Of a stretch of DNA of 40,950 bases, positions 1 through 7,521 are shown piece by piece. Under the pieces are notes generated by a model. The model saw nothing but the letters and a program-made list of their open reading frames with translations. It had not been told where the DNA came from and did not search any database. Within the stretch, counting starts at the first letter, position 1; each line of letters opens with the position of its first letter. The translations under genes were made by a program, and so were the position numbers. The DNA comes from Alphaproteobacteria bacterium (GTDB lineage Bacteria > Pseudomonadota > Alphaproteobacteria > Rickettsiales > SXRF01): the NCBI GenBank assembly GCA_013288305.1, contig JABDCD010000007.1, forward strand, positions 1 through 40,950, given 5' to 3'.

Positions 1-382
1 TCTCGGCAGAAGAAGCGGCTTCCAATATGCGCGACAAAGTTTCCGGCGTAACCAGCGGCGCATCGCCATAGAGAATCAGCACGGCGCCGGAATAGTTTTT
101 AAGCGCGGATTCGGCGCAAGCCACGGCATGGCCGGTGCCCTGCTGCTTATCCTGAACGGCGAATTCGCATCCCGCTGCCGCCTGCCGCACGCTGTCCATT
201 CCGGGCGCGATAACGACCACGGTTTTTTCCGGATTCAGAGGCGTGAGGCTTTGCAATACGTGCGCGATCAGCGGCTGCCCGGCTAGCTTATGCATGACCT
301 TGGGCAGCGCCGATTTCATGCGCTCACCCTTGCCCGCCACAAGAACCACCGCCGCGAATTTATGCTTGTACTCGTTTGCCAT
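1..382 (-). CDS. glmU: Bifunctional GlmU, N-terminal part (UDP-GlcNAc pyrophosphorylase / GlcN-1-P acetyltransferase), partial
   Basis: The reading frame starts at the ATG whose complement is at 380-382 and runs off the left edge, so only about 127 residues are visible. They begin MANEYKHKFAAVVLVAGKGE and continue with the nucleotidyltransferase signature GKGERMKSALPKVMHKLAG, then QDKQQGTGHAV and LYGDAPLV, which match the UDP-binding loop and metal/sugar-nucleotide region of GlmU. GlmU makes UDP-GlcNAc for peptidoglycan and lipid A in the cytoplasm. The C-terminal left-handed beta-helix acetyltransferase domain lies outside the window, so a single-domain nucleotidyltransferase cannot be strictly excluded. 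It is divergent from rmuC, with a 52-bp gap to the preferred rmuC start. Confidence 0.88.
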   Translation of the reverse strand, partial: MANEYKHKFAAVVLVAGKGERMKSALPKVMHKLAGQPLIAHVLQSLTPLNPEKTVVVIAPGMDSVRQAAAGCEFAVQDKQQGTGHAVACAESALKNYSGAVLILYGDAPLVTPETLSRILEAASSAE

Positions 383-434
383 AGGCTTAGAATCTAGCGT
401 TATTATCATGCGACTGCAAGAAGAGGGTTTGGCG

Positions 435-1641
435 ATGAGTGCGACGGAAGGATTATTGTTTTTGCTCGCCGGAATAATCGGCTTTAGCATTGGCTGGGCG
501 ATATTTTCAGGCCGCCTGGCGCAGGCCAGGAAAACGGCAATACGCCTGGAAGCCAGGAAAGAAGCGCTCGAACAGCAGATGAAAGACCAGCAGGAGCAGC
601 TGCGGCTGGAGTTTAATCACCTTGCCACCGGCATTCTTGAAAAAGTCAGCAGTAAATTTTCCACCCAGTCGGAAGAAAAAATCGGCGGTTTGCTAAACCC
701 GCTGCGCGAGCGCCTCGGCGAATTCCAGAAGCTGGTCGGTGATTCTTTCACGGCGCAGCGCACCGAGCAGAATTCCCTGAAATCGGAAATCGGGAAAAAT
801 CGTCATGCAGGCGGACAGCCTGGCCAAGGCGCTCCGCGGCGATGTCAAGGCGCAGGGCAATTGGGGCGAGGTCATGCTGGAACGAATTCTTGAAGCATCC
901 GGCCTGCAAAAAAATATAGGCTATTTTATTCAAAGTACGGACATGGAATTAACCGGGGTTGCCGGCAATCGATTAAGGCCGGACGTGGTGATAAAACTGC
1001 CAGATAAAAACCATATTATTATAGATTCCAAGGTTTCGCTTGTGGCCTATGATCGCTATTGCAGGGAAACTGATGAGCTCGCCAAAACAGTGCATCTCAA
1101 AGAATTTCTAAAATCGATACGCAATCATGTCAGCGGGCTGGCAGGGAAAAATTATCCGGATATCAAAGAATTGGGTACGCCTGATTTGGTGTTGATGTTC
1201 ATGCCGATCGAGGGTGCTTTCTCGCTGGCCGTACAACACGATCAGGAATTGCATCCTTATGCCTGGGATAAGAGAGTTGCAATTGTTTGTCCCTCAACCC
1301 TTATTATAGCGTTAAAAACCATTGCTTCCATCTGGCGGATAGAAAAACAAAATAAATATGCAGAAGAAATCGCCAAACGGGGCGGCGCGCTATATGACAA
1401 GTTCCATAGTTTTATCGAGCATATGCAAGGTATCGGCGACTCCTTAAAGGGTGCCCAGAGAAGTTACAATGCAGCTTTTCGCAGATTGCACGAAGGCCAG
1501 GGAAATTTGGTTTGGCAGGCTGAAAAATTAAAAGAGCTTGGCGCTAAAACATCTAAATCCTTGCCAAAGGAATTAATGCCGGGCGATGACATATCAGCAG
1601 AAGACGAATTGCCAAAATTGGCCACGGCAGCGGAAGGATAA
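435..1641 (+). CDS. rmuC: RmuC-family DNA recombination protein, interrupted by a frameshift
   Basis: RmuC proteins are membrane-anchored, coiled-coil proteins with a restriction-endonuclease-like domain. Here an N-terminal membrane segment (LLFLLAGIIGFSIGWAIF) and coiled coil are read in one frame from ATG 435 (preceded by AAGAGGG). The conserved core, from QADSLAKALRGD through QGNWGEVMLERILEASGL, RPDVVIKLPD, IIDSKVSL, DLVLMFMPIEGA and CPSTLIIALKTI, is read in the next frame to the stop at 1639-1641. The two frames would join near the A5 run at 795-799 if one A were removed. The join LKSEIGKIV-MQADSL also looks several residues shorter than I expect for the family, so a small deletion is an alternative. 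Together the parts give about 400 residues, a normal length. An initiation at ATG 805 would lose the anchor. The gene ends flush against the convergent era stop. Confidence 0.8.
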
Positions 1642-2535
1642 TCACCCCTTATACTCCAACCCCAGCGTCCGGTAGCTCTCGATATCGTCGCGCCAGCCGG
1701 GGCGGACTTTGACGAAGAGCGCCAGGTACACGCGCTTGCCGAGCATGGATTCCAGCTCCTTGCGCGCGGCGATGCCGATATTTTTTATCATCGCGCCCTT
1801 GTCGCCGATGACGATTTTTTTCTGCCCCTCGCGCTGGACGACGATGACCTGCGAAATCCTGAGCGATGTCCCCTCTTCTTCCCAGTTTTCCGTTTCGACG
1901 AATGCGGCGTAAGGCAGTTCCTGTTCCAGTTTAAGGAAGATTTTTTCGCGCGTTACTTCAGCGGCGAGCAGGCGCAGCGAAATATCGCTCATCTGGTCTT
2001 CGGGATAAAGAAACGCGCCCTCCGGCATCCTTTCCGCCAGGTATTTTTTGACGTCCCCGACACCGTCGCCTTTTAGCGCTGAAATCATGAAAATCCGGTC
2101 GAACAGTCCGAACGCATCGCAGGCTTTAGCGAGGTCGAACAATTTGGGTTTTTGGATGGTATCGATTTTGTTGAGGGCTAAATATATCCCCCTCTTTTTT
2201 GCCGATTGCAATTTTTCGATCAATTGCCGCGTACTATCTTTTAGTCCATGCTTCGCATCGAGCAGCAACAACACGGCGTCGGCGTCGCCGATGCCGGACC
2301 ATGCCGCCTGCACCATCGCCTTCTCGAAATTCTTCGCCGCATCGAAAATGCCCGGCGTATCGACGAAGATAATCTGCGCGCCGCCCTGTACGCACACACC
2401 GCGGATGTTGAAGCGCGTCGTCTGCACCTTGGGCGTGACGATGGACACTTTCCCGCCGACCAGCTGATTGATGAGCGTCGATTTCCCGGCGTTCGGCTCA
2501 CCGACAATGGCAACGAAGCCGCAGTGCGTTGTCAT
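1642..2535 (-). CDS. era: GTPase Era (16S rRNA-binding ribosome assembly factor)
   Basis: The 297-residue product has the Era architecture. The TRAFAC GTPase domain shows G1 GEPNAGKST (residues 12-20), an effector loop in TPKVQTTRFNIRGV, G3 DTPGIF, G4 NKID and G5 SALKGDGV. The C-terminal KH domain includes the RNA-binding segment VIGDKGAMIKNIGIAARKEL. Era binds the 3' end of 16S rRNA and is needed for 30S maturation. It is the last gene of lepB-rnc-rncL-era, starting 19 nt after the preceding stop. The length is usual for the family. Confidence 0.97.
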   Translation of the reverse strand: MTTHCGFVAIVGEPNAGKSTLINQLVGGKVSIVTPKVQTTRFNIRGVCVQGGAQIIFVDTPGIFDAAKNFEKAMVQAAWSGIGDADAVLLLLDAKHGLKDSTRQLIEKLQSAKKRGIYLALNKIDTIQKPKLFDLAKACDAFGLFDRIFMISALKGDGVGDVKKYLAERMPEGAFLYPEDQMSDISLRLLAAEVTREKIFLKLEQELPYAAFVETENWEEEGTSLRISQVIVVQREGQKKIVIGDKGAMIKNIGIAARKELESMLGKRVYLALFVKVRPGWRDDIESYRTLGLEYKG

Positions 2536-2554
2536 AAGCAGTTAAAAAGAAATG

Positions 2555-3037
2555 TCATGCTATTCTCTTACCTGCTTGCGGCTTGCCAGATAATCCATGG
2601 AAGCCTATATATTTTGCCGGTAGTGTATCCCATGTTTCTTGAGAGATATGATCTAATACCAGGTTTTTAGCCGCTTCCACGCCGCCGTCTTGATACACTG
2701 CCGCTACCAGCGCTTCAAACCAGGTGGCGCGCTCGTGGATGCTATTACGATTCGTCCCTTCTCCATTACACAATCCGAGTTTTCGGGCATATAATGCAAA
2801 TTGCTCATTACTGGTTAGCCAATCCCTTAGGGCACCCCTTTCTTCAAGTGAAGAGTAATTAGGATTACCCAGCAGATATTCACTTACTAAGAATTTTGCG
2901 ACACCATCGCCTACGAAGGCCAATTTACGGCGCATAATGGCGGTACCATACGTTTTTTCGATAAAGGGTTGCGCACGGGAAGGGTTTTTAAAATGGTAGC
3001 CGAGGGCTTGCTCCAAAGATTCAACAGTGCTGTGCAT
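2555..3037 (-). CDS. RNase III-like protein lacking key catalytic residues and the dsRBD (pseudoenzyme candidate)
   Basis: This 160-residue protein aligns by eye along the RNase III endonuclease domain. LEQALGYHFKNPSRA matches the N-terminal helix. RRKLAFVGDGVAKFLVSEYLL matches the signature RLEFLGDxVLxxVVAxLL. LEERGALRDWLTSNEQFALYARKLGL matches the second signature helix. HERATWFEALVAAVYQDGGVEAA matches LEDALEALIGAIYLDGGxEAA. Of the usual metal ligands, D44 and E108 are kept, but the positions equivalent to E41 and D114 of the E. coli enzyme are A40 and T105, so normal two-metal catalysis is unlikely. No dsRNA-binding domain follows. It starts 3 nt after the rnc stop and precedes era by 19 nt, so it is probably co-translated with both. 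A role in binding rRNA or heterodimerising with RNase III is inference. It may simply be a decaying paralogue. Confidence 0.8.
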   Translation of the reverse strand: MHSTVESLEQALGYHFKNPSRAQPFIEKTYGTAIMRRKLAFVGDGVAKFLVSEYLLGNPNYSSLEERGALRDWLTSNEQFALYARKLGLCNGEGTNRNSIHERATWFEALVAAVYQDGGVEAAKNLVLDHISQETWDTLPAKYIGFHGLSGKPQAGKRIA

Positions 3038-3040
3038 ACT

Positions 3041-3697
3041 TTACGTTCCTTGCAGTATTTCCAGCAACATCCCCGCCGCCAGTTGTTCGGCGGCGCGCTT
3101 GCCGGCGGCTTTGGCCTGGGCAGGGGGGTGGCCCTGGACGGTGGTTTCGATGGTGAATTCGGGTGCATGTGCCGGACCGGTGCTTTCCACCAAAACATAA
3201 TTCGGCACCGGCAACCCCCTCGCCTGCGCCCATTCCTGCAGCGCGGTTTTGGCATCTTTGGGAGGCGCTTCGGTTTTGCGCGCCATCTCGCTCCAGCGCG
3301 GCATGATGAAGGTTTCCGCCGCTTCCATGCCGCCGTCTAAATATATGGCGCCGATCAGGGCTTCCAGCGCGTCTTCGAGATTGGAGGCGTTGTCGCGCCC
3401 GCCGCCCTGCTCGCTGACGCCGATATGCAGCGCCTCGCCGAGACCGATTTCGCGCGCCACCATGGTCAGCGTCTCGCCGCGCACCAGCGCTGCATGGCGG
3501 CGTGCCAGCTCGCCTTCCTGCTCGGCGGGATAGAGATTATACAACAGCCGCGCCACCACCAGGCCGAGCACGGCGTCGCCTAAAAATTCCAGCCGCTGGT
3601 TGCTCTGGGCGCGCGCGACGCTGGGATGGGTCAACGCCAGTTTCAACAGGGCGTTGTCGCGGAAAGAATAGCCGATGCGGGCAAGCAGCGCGTCCAT
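3041..3697 (-). CDS. rnc: Ribonuclease III
   Basis: The 218-residue product has the complete RNase III layout. The endonuclease domain carries NQRLEFLGDAVL (E37, D41), QEGEL (E61) and NLEDALEALIGAIYLDGG (D109, E112), so all acidic ligands of the two-metal site are present. The C-terminal dsRNA-binding domain runs from about residue 150 (DAKTALQEWAQARGLPVPNY) to QAKAAGKRAAEQLA. It processes the 30S rRNA precursor and structured mRNAs. The ATG shares one base with the lepB stop (TAATG), and the stop is 3 nt from the RNase III-like paralogue, so the whole cluster looks translationally coupled. Confidence 0.97.
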   Translation of the reverse strand: MDALLARIGYSFRDNALLKLALTHPSVARAQSNQRLEFLGDAVLGLVVARLLYNLYPAEQEGELARRHAALVRGETLTMVAREIGLGEALHIGVSEQGGGRDNASNLEDALEALIGAIYLDGGMEAAETFIMPRWSEMARKTEAPPKDAKTALQEWAQARGLPVPNYVLVESTGPAHAPEFTIETTVQGHPPAQAKAAGKRAAEQLAAGMLLEILQGT

Positions 3698-4476
3698 TAT
3701 TCAATCACTTTGAAAAACCGGTCAAACCGCATCGCCGTGAACCAGCTGGCCGGATTAGTCCAGGTGAAGCTGCTATCGACCGAAAGGAAAATCATCTCGG
3801 CGCGGCCGACGATGTTTTCTTCCGGCACATAACTGACGCCGCTGGGGAAACGGCTGTCGTAGGAATGGTCGCGGTTATCGCCCATCATGAAATAATAGCC
3901 GGGCGGCACCTGGTAAACCGGCGTATCATCGGCCGTGTGCGTGGCATCGACGTGCTGCACGTCATGCGGCTCCTTGAGGATGCTAATCACCTTGCCCCCG
4001 GGCAGTGTTTCGGCAAAGCGCGGAATGACGTTGATGTGGCTCAGGTCTTCGTCGTCGGCAAACGTGCCCAGCGGTTGCCTGGCCAGCGGCACGTCATTGA
4101 TATAAACGATGCCGTCTTTCAGCTGGATGCGATCGCCGGGCAGGCCGATGACGCGCTTGATGAAATCGACGCGCGGGCTGCCGGGCGGTCGGAATACCAC
4201 TACGTCGCCGCGGGCGGGCTTGCTGAGTTCGAGGACGCGCCCATGAAACAGCGGCAGGCCGAGCGGGAAGGAGTATCGGCTGTAACCGTAAGAATATTTG
4301 GAGACAAATAAATAATCCCCCACCAGCAGCGTGCTTTTCATCGAACCGGAAGGGATATGGAACGGCTCAAAGACGAAACTGCGGAACCCAACGGCCAGCA
4401 GGAAGGCGACCAGTATGGTGCGGATGGTATCATCCCAGGGATGTTTCCTTTTTATTTCAATCGGTTGCTCTATCAT
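3697..4476 (-). CDS. lepB: Signal peptidase I (LepB)
   Basis: S26-family peptidase that removes signal peptides at the periplasmic face of the inner membrane. One membrane segment (TIRTILVAFLLAVGFRSFVF) precedes the catalytic-serine motif IPSGSMKSTLLVGD. The general-base lysine lies in DFIKRVIGLPGD, and box E is seen as YYFMMGDNRDHSYDSR. I chose the start MIEQPIEIKRKHPWDD at 4476. An in-frame ATG at 4527 would add 17 residues (MFNYLRFKSH...) that do not look conserved, and neither start has a strong Shine-Dalgarno, so the choice is uncertain. It is the first gene of the lepB-rnc-rncL-era unit and overlaps rnc by one base. Confidence 0.95.
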   Translation of the reverse strand: MIEQPIEIKRKHPWDDTIRTILVAFLLAVGFRSFVFEPFHIPSGSMKSTLLVGDYLFVSKYSYGYSRYSFPLGLPLFHGRVLELSKPARGDVVVFRPPGSPRVDFIKRVIGLPGDRIQLKDGIVYINDVPLARQPLGTFADDEDLSHINVIPRFAETLPGGKVISILKEPHDVQHVDATHTADDTPVYQVPPGYYFMMGDNRDHSYDSRFPSGVSYVPEENIVGRAEMIFLSVDSSFTWTNPASWFTAMRFDRFFKVIE

Positions 4477-4561
4477 TGGCCTATGGAGGGTTAGGGGGTG
4501 AGATTTAAAACGCAGGTAATTAAACATTTTTTAGCCAACTCGGCTATAGAATAGTAGCCGT

Positions 4562-5158
4562 ATGATGCAAAATACCACCTATTCTAATTCCAAGGGTCTG
4601 CCGTTTCCTCCCCTCGAGCCTTTCGGGGAGTTGGAGAAGCGTTACCTGTCGCTGCCGCTGGCCAGCCGGGGCGCTTCCGTGCTGAAAGACGCCGACCCGG
4701 CGCTGCAGGCGGCGGAACGGATTTTGCAGTTTCTGGCCGACCATCCGCGCATCAAGCAAACCTTCGCGCAGATACGGCAAAACCACCTTCTCACCGGTAA
4801 AATGCGCGCATCGGAGGCAAAAAACCTGCTGATGGAGGGCGAAGACTTCATCGAAGTCACCCGCCATAAGCTTGCCGCCTGGCGCAAGACCATGCAGCGC
4901 CTCGCCGACGGCGAAGGCATCGTCAACATACAGAATAAGGAGTATATCGCCGGCGACGCCCCCCTGGCCCTGGCGATAGCCGGCAGCGCCGGCATCGGCA
5001 ACTATCTGTCGATCATCCAGCTGGTACTGGCCGAATTGATAAAAAACGACGCCGGTAATGCCGCCCATTACCAATCGGCCGTAGCCGAAATCCGCCGCTG
5101 CGCCACCGTGCTCGGGGATTGCGAGTATGCCTCCTGCCTCCATACGATTATCCATTAG
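4562..5158 (+). CDS. Uncharacterised 198-residue helical protein
   Basis: I do not recognise this protein. It has no signal peptide or clear membrane segment. The central region (about residues 40-130) looks alpha-helical and mixed-charge (LQAAERILQFLADHP, KMRASEAKNLLMEGEDFIEV). A small hydrophobic stretch follows (PLALAIAGSAGIGNYLSI), and a Cys pair occurs near the C terminus (RRCATVLGDCEYASC). Codon use is GC-rich like the neighbours, which supports a real gene. Two ATGs (4562 and 4565) are adjacent and neither has a strong ribosome-binding site. It is divergent from lepB and ends 6 bp from the convergent glycosyltransferase. Confidence 0.65.
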   Translation: MMQNTTYSNSKGLPFPPLEPFGELEKRYLSLPLASRGASVLKDADPALQAAERILQFLADHPRIKQTFAQIRQNHLLTGKMRASEAKNLLMEGEDFIEVTRHKLAAWRKTMQRLADGEGIVNIQNKEYIAGDAPLALAIAGSAGIGNYLSIIQLVLAELIKNDAGNAAHYQSAVAEIRRCATVLGDCEYASCLHTIIH

Positions 5159-5164
5159 AAGGCA

Positions 5165-5995
5165 TTACCACCAGTTGGCGTCGGCATACTCCCTGAAATA
5201 GGGCGGGAAAAAGTCTTTTCCGACCGGCACCACCTGGTTTTCCCTGGCGAATAAATCCTGCCCGGTTTCGATGCATTTCGCAATGTAGGCGCTGTCCTTG
5301 AATTCCTCTTTGTTAAACTCCTGGTGGGAAAAGGACTCGATCTTGTTTTTTATGCCGTCGGCATCCTTGAAATAACTCAAATGCCATCCGCCATGATTAA
5401 TGAAGCCGAGGGAGTTTCTTAAGGAGCGTAAGGCCTGCGCGCCCTGGGTTTGCAAGGCCTGGACATGGGTGAGGATCGTGCCTTTCCAAAAGAAAATCTG
5501 CGGCGTGGCCGGGTCGGTGATGACGACGTCGCGGACAAAACGCAGGTTATAATAAAACATGAACTGCCCGAATGAAACCGGGGCCGTCCGGCCGGCGTTA
5601 TTATGCAATGCCCATTCTAACGCGTCGCGTGCGGGGATTTCGTCGACATCGCTGACCAGCACCAGGGCGTCGGGCGGAAAATGGCGGCAAGCCTCGCCGA
5701 TGGCGTCCCTTTGCTGGTGCTCTATCTGCCAGCTGGGCGCGGTTTCATCATATTCGGTCGGCTTTTTGCTGAAATCCAGCCCCTCGATACTGGCCTTCAT
5801 TTTGTGAATGACCAGTTTTTTGCGGTAGGGGTCGAACTGGCCGTCCAGATCGTCGCTGTAATAGGGTTTGGGCTTGCCGCTAAACGTATGGTCGCACTCG
5901 ACAAGAATAAACTTATCCACCAGCGGCGACAGCATCTTGAGCCGGAAAAGCAGCATTTCCGTCTCATTGAACCATGTAAAAGCGTCAATCAGCAT
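5165..5995 (-). CDS. Glycosyltransferase family 17-like protein (beta-1,4-N-acetylglucosaminyltransferase type)
   Basis: The 276-residue product begins MLIDAFTWFNETEMLLFRLK and continues with LSPLVDKFILVECDHTFSGKPKP, the typical opening of GT17 proteins (DxFxFxNExDxLExRLxxLxxxVDxFVIVExxxTFSGxxKP). A DVDEIP motif (about residues 115-120), the expected nucleotide-sugar/metal site, and GGWHLSYF in the C-terminal half are also present. The family is named after vertebrate GnT-III, but bacterial members are generally uncharacterised. A role in surface glycan synthesis is inference. It stands alone, next to tRNA-Ser and convergent with an orphan gene. Confidence 0.82.
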   Translation of the reverse strand: MLIDAFTWFNETEMLLFRLKMLSPLVDKFILVECDHTFSGKPKPYYSDDLDGQFDPYRKKLVIHKMKASIEGLDFSKKPTEYDETAPSWQIEHQQRDAIGEACRHFPPDALVLVSDVDEIPARDALEWALHNNAGRTAPVSFGQFMFYYNLRFVRDVVITDPATPQIFFWKGTILTHVQALQTQGAQALRSLRNSLGFINHGGWHLSYFKDADGIKNKIESFSHQEFNKEEFKDSAYIAKCIETGQDLFARENQVVPVGKDFFPPYFREYADANWW

Positions 5996-6101
5996 TTTTC
6001 TTCAAACGTTTGGGCATAGCGCCATTTCTTTTTCGATAATAACTTATTGCCCCTCATCATCAAAGCTTTTGTATCGCAGATGGATTGCCGATACGGACAT
6101 A

Positions 6102-6130
6102 TTGACAATCTCCCCATTATCTGGTGATTG
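6102..6130 (+). promoter_or_regulatory. Possible promoter of tRNA-Ser
   Basis: A perfect TTGACA at 6102-6107 is followed 17 nt later by TGATTG (6125-6130), about 17 nt before the tRNA. The -35 is convincing and the -10 is poor, so this is a tentative call. Confidence 0.35.
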
Positions 6131-6146
6131 CTTGCTTTCCGAATAA

Positions 6147-6240
6147 GGAGAGGTGGCCGAGTGGCTGAAGGCGGCGGTTTGCTAAACCGTTATACGACCT
6201 TAAAGTTGTATCGGGGGTTCGAATCCCCCTCTCTCCGCCA
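6147..6240 (+). tRNA. tRNA-Ser (anticodon GCU), CCA encoded
   Basis: The acceptor GGAGAGG (6147-6153) pairs with TCTCTCC (6230-6236), with one G-U pair. The discriminator is G6237 and CCA is encoded at 6238-6240. The D arm (GTGGCCGAGTGGCTGAAGGC), anticodon loop TTGCTAA with GCT, a long class-II variable arm (about 6192-6212) and a T arm GGGGGTTCGAATCCCCC are all visible. It reads AGC/AGU codons. The 3' end forms the left arm of a long palindrome that continues downstream. Confidence 0.95.
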
Positions 6241-6279
6241 TTATAAAATGCCCTGTTTAGGGTATTTTATAATGGCGGA
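6234..6279 (+). terminator. Long hairpin fused to the 3' end of tRNA-Ser
   Basis: The arm 6234-6249 (TCCGCCATTATAAAAT) is exactly repeated in inverted form at 6264-6279. Between them is a further CCCT/AGGG pairing and a short loop, giving about 20 bp of near-perfect stem. The left arm includes the last bases of the mature tRNA and CCA. There is no T tract after it, so it could be a processing or attachment-type structure rather than a true terminator. Confidence 0.55.
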
Positions 6280-6492
6280 ATGAAGGAATTTGATGAGAAC
6301 CCGTGGGTTCGTAAATTTTTCAGCAAGAAAAATTTGACGGCGCACCCTGCGTAGCTTTAGCGAAGCATGGGGAGCAGCCGCTCGACGGCGCGAAGCCAGA
6401 AGGCGAGCGTCAATCCCTCCCCCTCCGCCATTGTTTGAACAAGTAAGTTATTGTCCACAGTTGAATTTTTTAGCTATTTAGGCTAAAAACAA
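6280..6492. repeat. Non-coding structured stretch with a degenerate tRNA-Ser 3' end
   Basis: No gene is seen here. It holds a palindrome GAACCCGTGGGTTC (6297-6310), an 8-bp stem AAATTTTT/AAAAATTT (6313-6335), a GTAGCTTTAGCGAAG motif (about 6350-6365) and, at about 6409-6433, TCAATCCCTCCCCCTCCGCC, which resembles the tRNA-Ser 3' end (GAATCCCCCTCTCTCCGCCA) but is not identical. Motifs like GAAGCTTTAGCG and TGAACAAGTAA recur on the other side of the NERD gene (about 7440-7475). This suggests, but does not prove, an islet inserted at the tRNA. Confidence 0.5.
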
Positions 6493-6495
6493 GTG

Positions 6496-7291
6496 ATGGG
6501 ATTCGAACGTAAATATTTTAGTTATGCAAGCTCAGTTACTAGCACTGTTCTTACAATTATGGTCTTTATTATGGAATCCTATTCTATTGCCCTCATTGTA
6601 ATCGCGGGCATCATTTTTCTTGCATATAAAAACAAGCAATACAAAAAGGGGGGCATATTACCGCGTAACAAAAAATCCTTATTCGTATGTTAGGCACGAT
6701 AAGGGTAAATATGCTGAATACTTAACCTATCAATCCTTGCGTCATTTTGAAAATGACGGCGGCGGCAGATTTCTATTTAATATTCTAATCCCAAAGGGAA
6801 ATGGCGAAACAACCGAAATTGATGTGCTTTTAATAAGCTCAAAAGGGTTGTTCGTATTTGAGTGCAAAAATTATAGCGGTTGGATTTTTGGCAACGAGGC
6901 GCAAAAGAACTGGACGCAAACATTACCAAAAGGTCGGGGGCGTTGCCACAAAGAGCATTTTTATAATCCGATAATGCAGAATGCGTCGCATATAAAGCAC
7001 CTAAAAAATCTCGTTGGTAAAAACGTGCCTATGCGTTCTGTCATTATTTTCTCGGATAGATGTACGCTTAAAAACATTACAATAAAAAGTAACGATATTA
7101 GCGTTATAAACCACTATAGCATTGCACCTGTTGTTACCCAAATATGCAATCAGATACAAACAACCATTTTTACAGAAACAGAAATAAACGATATTTACAA
7201 CAAGCTTTATCCTTATACGCAGTGTGGTTATGAAATAAAAAGACAACACATAGAGAACCTAAGAAAAAATAGTGGATTAAAGCCTATTTAA
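6496..7291 (+). CDS. NERD-domain (nuclease-related) membrane-anchored protein, frameshifted
   Basis: The N-terminal part, read from ATG 6496 (or 6493), has a membrane segment (SYSIALIVIAGIIFLAYK) and ends at a stop at 6691-6693. The main part, in the next frame, contains the NERD core: GKYAEYLTYQSL, TEIDVLLISSKGLFVFECKNYSGWIFG (the E-I-D, E-C-K and N-Y-x-G residues of a PD-(D/E)XK-like fold) and PMRSVIIFSDRCTLKNI. It ends at 7291. The frames would join if one base were removed from the A5G6 run at about 6642-6652. In the second frame alone the only start is TTG 6620. Base composition is much more AT-rich than the neighbours, which points to transfer. The function of most NERD proteins is unknown, though some occur in defence and plasmid contexts. 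Confidence 0.72.
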
Positions 7292-7390
7292 ATAAACCTG
7301 ACCTTCGCAGCCGAAACATATAAACCAAATTCATTCGTAATATAACCTCTTGCGTGTCCGAACAGGTTCGCATAGCGTCCACAACGCTCC

Positions 7391-7421
7391 GCCACCCTAC
7401 GCCCTGCGGGCTTCGGGTGGC
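7391..7421. terminator. Stable hairpin between the NERD gene and bioH
   Basis: GCCACCC(TAC)GCCC(TGC)GGGC(TTC)GGGTGGC forms an 11-bp two-part stem with symmetric internal loop. It lies in the 230-bp gap between the convergent NERD gene and bioH. TACCTTTTATC follows on the plus strand, so it may end NERD transcription. Otherwise I see nothing coding at 7292-7521. Confidence 0.45.
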
Positions 7422-7521
7422 AGGCTACCTTTTATCTCCCGAAGCTTTAGCGCAGAAAAATTGGTGAACAAGTAATAGAAATATAAAGTTTTGGGAAACC
7501 GTGTTGGCCGTTGTTTTAGGT

